Shown: piece after piece, positions 61,465 through 64,000 of the stretch
Layout of the letters: each line of letters begins with the position of its first letter
Numbering within the stretch: position 1 is the first letter of the stretch
Assembly (NCBI GenBank): GCA_910575275.1
Contig: CAJTEE010000001.1
Span: 827,768 to 891,767 of the forward strand
From: Lachnospiraceae bacterium
GTDB taxonomy: Bacteria; Bacillota; Clostridia; Lachnospirales; Lachnospiraceae
DNA length: 64,000 bases
Direction: 5' to 3'
Notes under the pieces: generated by a model
Databases searched by the model: none
Told to the model about the DNA's origin: nothing
The model's input: the letters and a program-made list of their open reading frames with translations, nothing else
Program-made: the position numbers and the translations under genes

Positions 61465-62676
61465 TCAATGTCTACGATACCGCTCCATCACCGTCAAAAG
61501 CCGTTCCATGGCCGCCGCCGCCTTCTCCTTATCCTGTGAAAAATTAATGCGGAACTGATGGAGATACTGCGGGCCGAACTCCGTGCCCGGCGTGACAGTC
61601 ACATTGGCCAGTTCCCGCACGATCCGGATAAACGGATGAAGCGAGACCTCCAGATCCGGGATCGTAACGAACAGATAGCTCCCGCCCTCCGTCGGCCTTG
61701 CCGTGACGCCCGGCGCTTTTTTTAAGATCTCTAAAATCACATCCCGGATCTCCTGGTGTGCCGCCACACGTGCCGACATAAAGCCCTCCGGCTCGTGGAA
61801 CCAGGTCTTAAATACCGCCTGGTTGTAGCCGCTGCAACGGAGCGCCATGATCGCCTGCAGCTTTTCCATACGCTCGATGACGGACGCCGTACCGAAGGCC
61901 ACACCAAGGCGGAAACCGCTTAAGGACTCGGTCTTGGAGGGCCCCAGAATCGTAATCAAGTTATCCGGCAGCTCCTTTTGCGCGCACAGATGCGTATAGG
62001 AGACACCTGGGTATACCTGGCGGGAATAAAGCTCGTCCACGATCAGCGTCACCGCATATTTCTTCGCCAAAGCCGCGATCCCCACGATCTCCTCATAGGA
62101 GTACACACAGCCTATCGGATTGTTGGGGTTGGAGAACAAGAAGACACGGACACCGCTCTTAAATGCTTCCTCCAGCGACCCCAGATCGATCCCCGCACCG
62201 GTCTTCGCTGTCTCATAGCTTAAAACCACCGGGACCAGCTCGCCGCCAAAGAATTCCACCATTTTTCTGTTGGCAAAATAGTCCGGTTCCACGATCGCAA
62301 CCTTGTTGCCCGGCATGATATTTGCGCCCATCGCCAAAAACAGCGCACCCTGGGTCCCCGGTGTCAAAATCACATTCTCCGTCGGATCGATCGACGCTCC
62401 CGTAAACGCAGAAAGGCTCCCGGCCACGTCCTCAAGGATCTGCTTTCTTCCGCGGTACGGCGTGTAGGCCTGGGCCGCTCCCTCCTCAAAGCCCTTTGCA
62501 AATACTTCAAAGCTTCCCGGCGTCGGGACATGGGCATCCACGTCTCCGTGTGAAAAGTCCACGGCAGCCCCGGGAAGCTTTTCCCCGCGCAGATCCAGCT
62601 TCTGTGACTTCTGCAGCGCCTCCTGTCCCGGCGCATTGTCGATACCGAGTCCGGCAAATTTTTCTTCAATTGTCAT
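61465..62676 (-). CDS. PLP-dependent aminotransferase, first gene of the operon
   Basis: 403 residues. SNPNNPIGCVYS, VDELYSRQVYPG and PLP-lysine motif LGPSKTESLSGFRLG place it in fold type I, different from the second aminotransferase. ATG 62676 has GGGAGG nine bases upstream. The promoter at 62705-62733 has palindromic operator candidates. Confidence 0.9.
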   Translation of the reverse strand: MTIEEKFAGLGIDNAPGQEALQKSQKLDLRGEKLPGAAVDFSHGDVDAHVPTPGSFEVFAKGFEEGAAQAYTPYRGRKQILEDVAGSLSAFTGASIDPTENVILTPGTQGALFLAMGANIMPGNKVAIVEPDYFANRKMVEFFGGELVPVVLSYETAKTGAGIDLGSLEEAFKSGVRVFLFSNPNNPIGCVYSYEEIVGIAALAKKYAVTLIVDELYSRQVYPGVSYTHLCAQKELPDNLITILGPSKTESLSGFRLGVAFGTASVIERMEKLQAIMALRCSGYNQAVFKTWFHEPEGFMSARVAAHQEIRDVILEILKKAPGVTARPTEGGSYLFVTIPDLEVSLHPFIRIVRELANVTVTPGTEFGPQYLHQFRINFSQDKEKAAAAMERLLTVMERYRRH

Positions 62677-62704
62677 GATTGAAATCCTCCCAGCTTTTTC
62701 TTTA

Positions 62705-62758
62705 AGCATACCATGGTATGGCTCCCATGTCTAATACCCCGTTTTGCATAAGCTTATG
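62705..62758 (-). promoter_or_regulatory. Amino-acid operon promoter with two palindromes
   Basis: On the minus strand TAGACA (62733-62728), 17 bases, TATGCT (62710-62705). Palindromes ATACCATGGTAT (62708-62719) over the -10 region and CATAAGCTTATG (62747-62758) upstream. The nine bases TGTCTAATA at the -35 box are also in both AbgT promoters. A LysR gene is adjacent. Confidence 0.6.
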
Positions 62759-62795
62759 TCAAAAAAGGAATACCGCGCAAACCGGATCAAAGCCT

Positions 62796-63758
62796 CTATC
62801 CGGGTAGCGGGTATTCCTTTAAATATTCTACAAATTTTTTCTGTTTTTCCGTCAGCTCCATATTCCGGTTGCAAAGCAGATGGATCGGGCGTATCGTCTC
62901 CGGATGATCAATTTTATAAAAGCAAAGCTTGTCCGTGCGGCCCGTGTAAAAGGGCACAAAGGAGCGGGTAAAGGTGGCTCCCTCCCCAGCGTATGCCAGA
63001 TAGTAGGCCGTCAAGAGCTGATCCAGCTCCATGACGACGTGGGGAGAAAAGCCCGCATCGCGGCAAATTCTCATTCCGCGGTTCTGCATGTCATTCCCTT
63101 TCTTTAAAAATAAAAACCTTTCGTTGGAAAAGTGCTGCATCGAGATGCCACGAATCTCCGGGCCCATCAGACGGCCGCTCACCATATCCTCGAAGCGCAG
63201 CGCATATGCCTTCAAATCCCGGTTCACCGGATACGCACTCGGCACCGCCAGAACGATCATCTCTTTTTTGATCTCGACAAGTTCCAGTTCCACAGGCATC
63301 TCACGGTTGACGGAGATCCCTATATCCGCAATCCCGGCCTTTAAAAATTCCCGGAGGTCATAATCGTTCGTCTCCATCAGCTTGATGGTATAATCCGGAT
63401 TCTCCGCCTGAAAGCCGGATACGATCGGCGGAAGAATGTATGTGCAGAAAAAGGATGGCGCCACGATCGTCAGATCGCAGCCTCTCTGCTCTCTAAAAGC
63501 CTCGCAGCATTGCTCGAGCTCTGCCTGGAGCTCCTGCATCCTGCTGAAGTATTCAAGAATTGTCTCTCCCTCCGGCGTGACCTTTAAGGGAACCGATCCC
63601 CGGTCAAAAATAGGAACGCCAAGCCGCCGCTCCACCTTTCTGACTACCTTGCTTAAAGCCGGCTGCGAAATATATTGTTTCCTCGCCGCACCCGAAAAGC
63701 TTCTCTCCGCCTGCACCGCCATCACATATGCCATATCACGAAACTCGATCGGCTCCAT
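62796..63758 (-). CDS. LysR-family regulator of the amino-acid operon
   Basis: 320 residues. Winged helix-turn-helix at 1-62 (AARKQYISQPALSKVVRKVERRLG) and effector domain from about 92. It lies upstream of the operon on the same strand and ends about 40 bases before the palindromic promoter, which makes it the likely regulator. The gene ends in a short tail, ..YLKEYPLPG. Confidence 0.9.
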   Translation of the reverse strand: MEPIEFRDMAYVMAVQAERSFSGAARKQYISQPALSKVVRKVERRLGVPIFDRGSVPLKVTPEGETILEYFSRMQELQAELEQCCEAFREQRGCDLTIVAPSFFCTYILPPIVSGFQAENPDYTIKLMETNDYDLREFLKAGIADIGISVNREMPVELELVEIKKEMIVLAVPSAYPVNRDLKAYALRFEDMVSGRLMGPEIRGISMQHFSNERFLFLKKGNDMQNRGMRICRDAGFSPHVVMELDQLLTAYYLAYAGEGATFTRSFVPFYTGRTDKLCFYKIDHPETIRPIHLLCNRNMELTEKQKKFVEYLKEYPLPG

Positions 63759-63822
63759 CGCTTCCCTTTCCTCTGCTCAATACGACGCAATTCCGTTTTT
63801 GGTTTTTTTATTTTATCACACC

Positions 63823-64000
63823 TTTCCAGGAGTTACAACCCCATGTGTGGAGCATGTGCGAGAAATCTTGGAAGCGAACGGCTATGAGCCCATTGTCTTC
63901 CACGCAAACGGGCAGGGAGGAAAACGGCTGGAGGAGATGATCCGGGAAGGCCATATCCTGGCGGTCGCAGATATCACCACCGGCGAACTCACGCAGGAGC
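63823..64000 (+). pseudogene. Fragment of a UPF0261/Tm-1-like gene, 5' end missing
   Basis: The plus strand encodes PGVTTPCVEHVREILEANGYEP, then IVFHANGQGGKRLEEMIREGHILAV and ADITTGELTQ, the C-terminal domain of Tm-1-like ATP-binding (UPF0261) proteins, which are about 400 residues. No in-frame start with a ribosome site lies upstream and the frame reaches into the promoter of the LysR gene, so the first half is missing. It may continue beyond the window. Confidence 0.65.

Noticed and set aside
1..64000. CRISPR arrays, rRNA and tRNA genes
   Set aside because: No regularly spaced repeats and no cloverleaf or rRNA-like stretch found on either strand.

Overview
The window looks like a chromosomal segment of a spore-forming anaerobic Firmicute, most probably Lachnospiraceae or a close clostridial relative. 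The evidence is a YyaC-type spore protease, a Lachnospiraceae-style Tad/Flp pilus locus (Flp1-like pilin, DUF5702-like and DUF6382-FHA-like proteins), a DUF5711-like protein, strong AGGAGG ribosome sites and sigma-A-type promoters. No rRNA, tRNA, CRISPR array or complete insertion sequence was seen.

Layout. 0-2.6 kb: the 5' part of an ABC-F ATPase gene and a nitrilase-family amidohydrolase. 2.6-10.2 kb: an island with four genes of the L-2-amino-thiazoline-4-carboxylate (ATC) hydrolase family in two pairs, a sodium:solute symporter, an unlisted 36-residue membrane protein, and LysR and RpiR regulators. Two related hairpin repeats bracket this island. 10.2-21.2 kb: two AbgT-transporter operons with a shared promoter element. 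One carries cysteine desulfidase, a UroD-family protein and a creatinase-like M24 protein; the other carries a C45-type acyltransferase and a decayed YfcC carrier. An opine-dehydrogenase-like gene and a LysR gene lie nearby. 21-32.5 kb: housekeeping genes (shikimate kinase-like, flavin reductase, CBS-type inorganic diphosphatase, glucokinase, transketolase, LysM protein, YyaC) and a candidate orphan small RNA. 32.5-40.6 kb: pgi, mtnN, a TSCPD protein, a lone murG, an ECF sigma factor and a DUF4367 protein. 40.6-51.3 kb: rhomboid, HIT protein and a long Tad pilus operon whose first gene, a prepilin peptidase, has an in-frame TGA beside its first catalytic aspartate. 51.8-58.5 kb: DUF2508-like protein, GH13 hydrolase, glgB and a two-component system. 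58.5-64 kb: an amino-acid operon (two aminotransferases, aspartate-dehydrogenase-like, phosphoglycerate-dehydrogenase-like), its LysR neighbour and a remnant of a UPF0261 gene.

How it fits together. The 2.8-20 kb region reads as accessory metabolism of modified or sulfur-containing amino acids: uptake (SSS, AbgT x2), hydrolysis or deacylation (ATC-hydrolase family, C45, M24, nitrilase) and breakdown (cysteine desulfidase), with a LysR or RpiR gene beside most units. ATC hydrolase yields N-carbamoyl-cysteine on the way to cysteine, and a cysteine desulfidase operon lies immediately beyond the island, so a thiazoline/cysteine route is attractive, but the substrates are inferred.

DNA-level features include two 164-bp MITE-like elements (35.5 and 51.6 kb) with matching TA-bounded inverted ends, a 182-bp palindromic element near 34.0 kb, and a decayed duplication near 2.7 kb that has cut off the end of one ATC-hydrolase paralogue.
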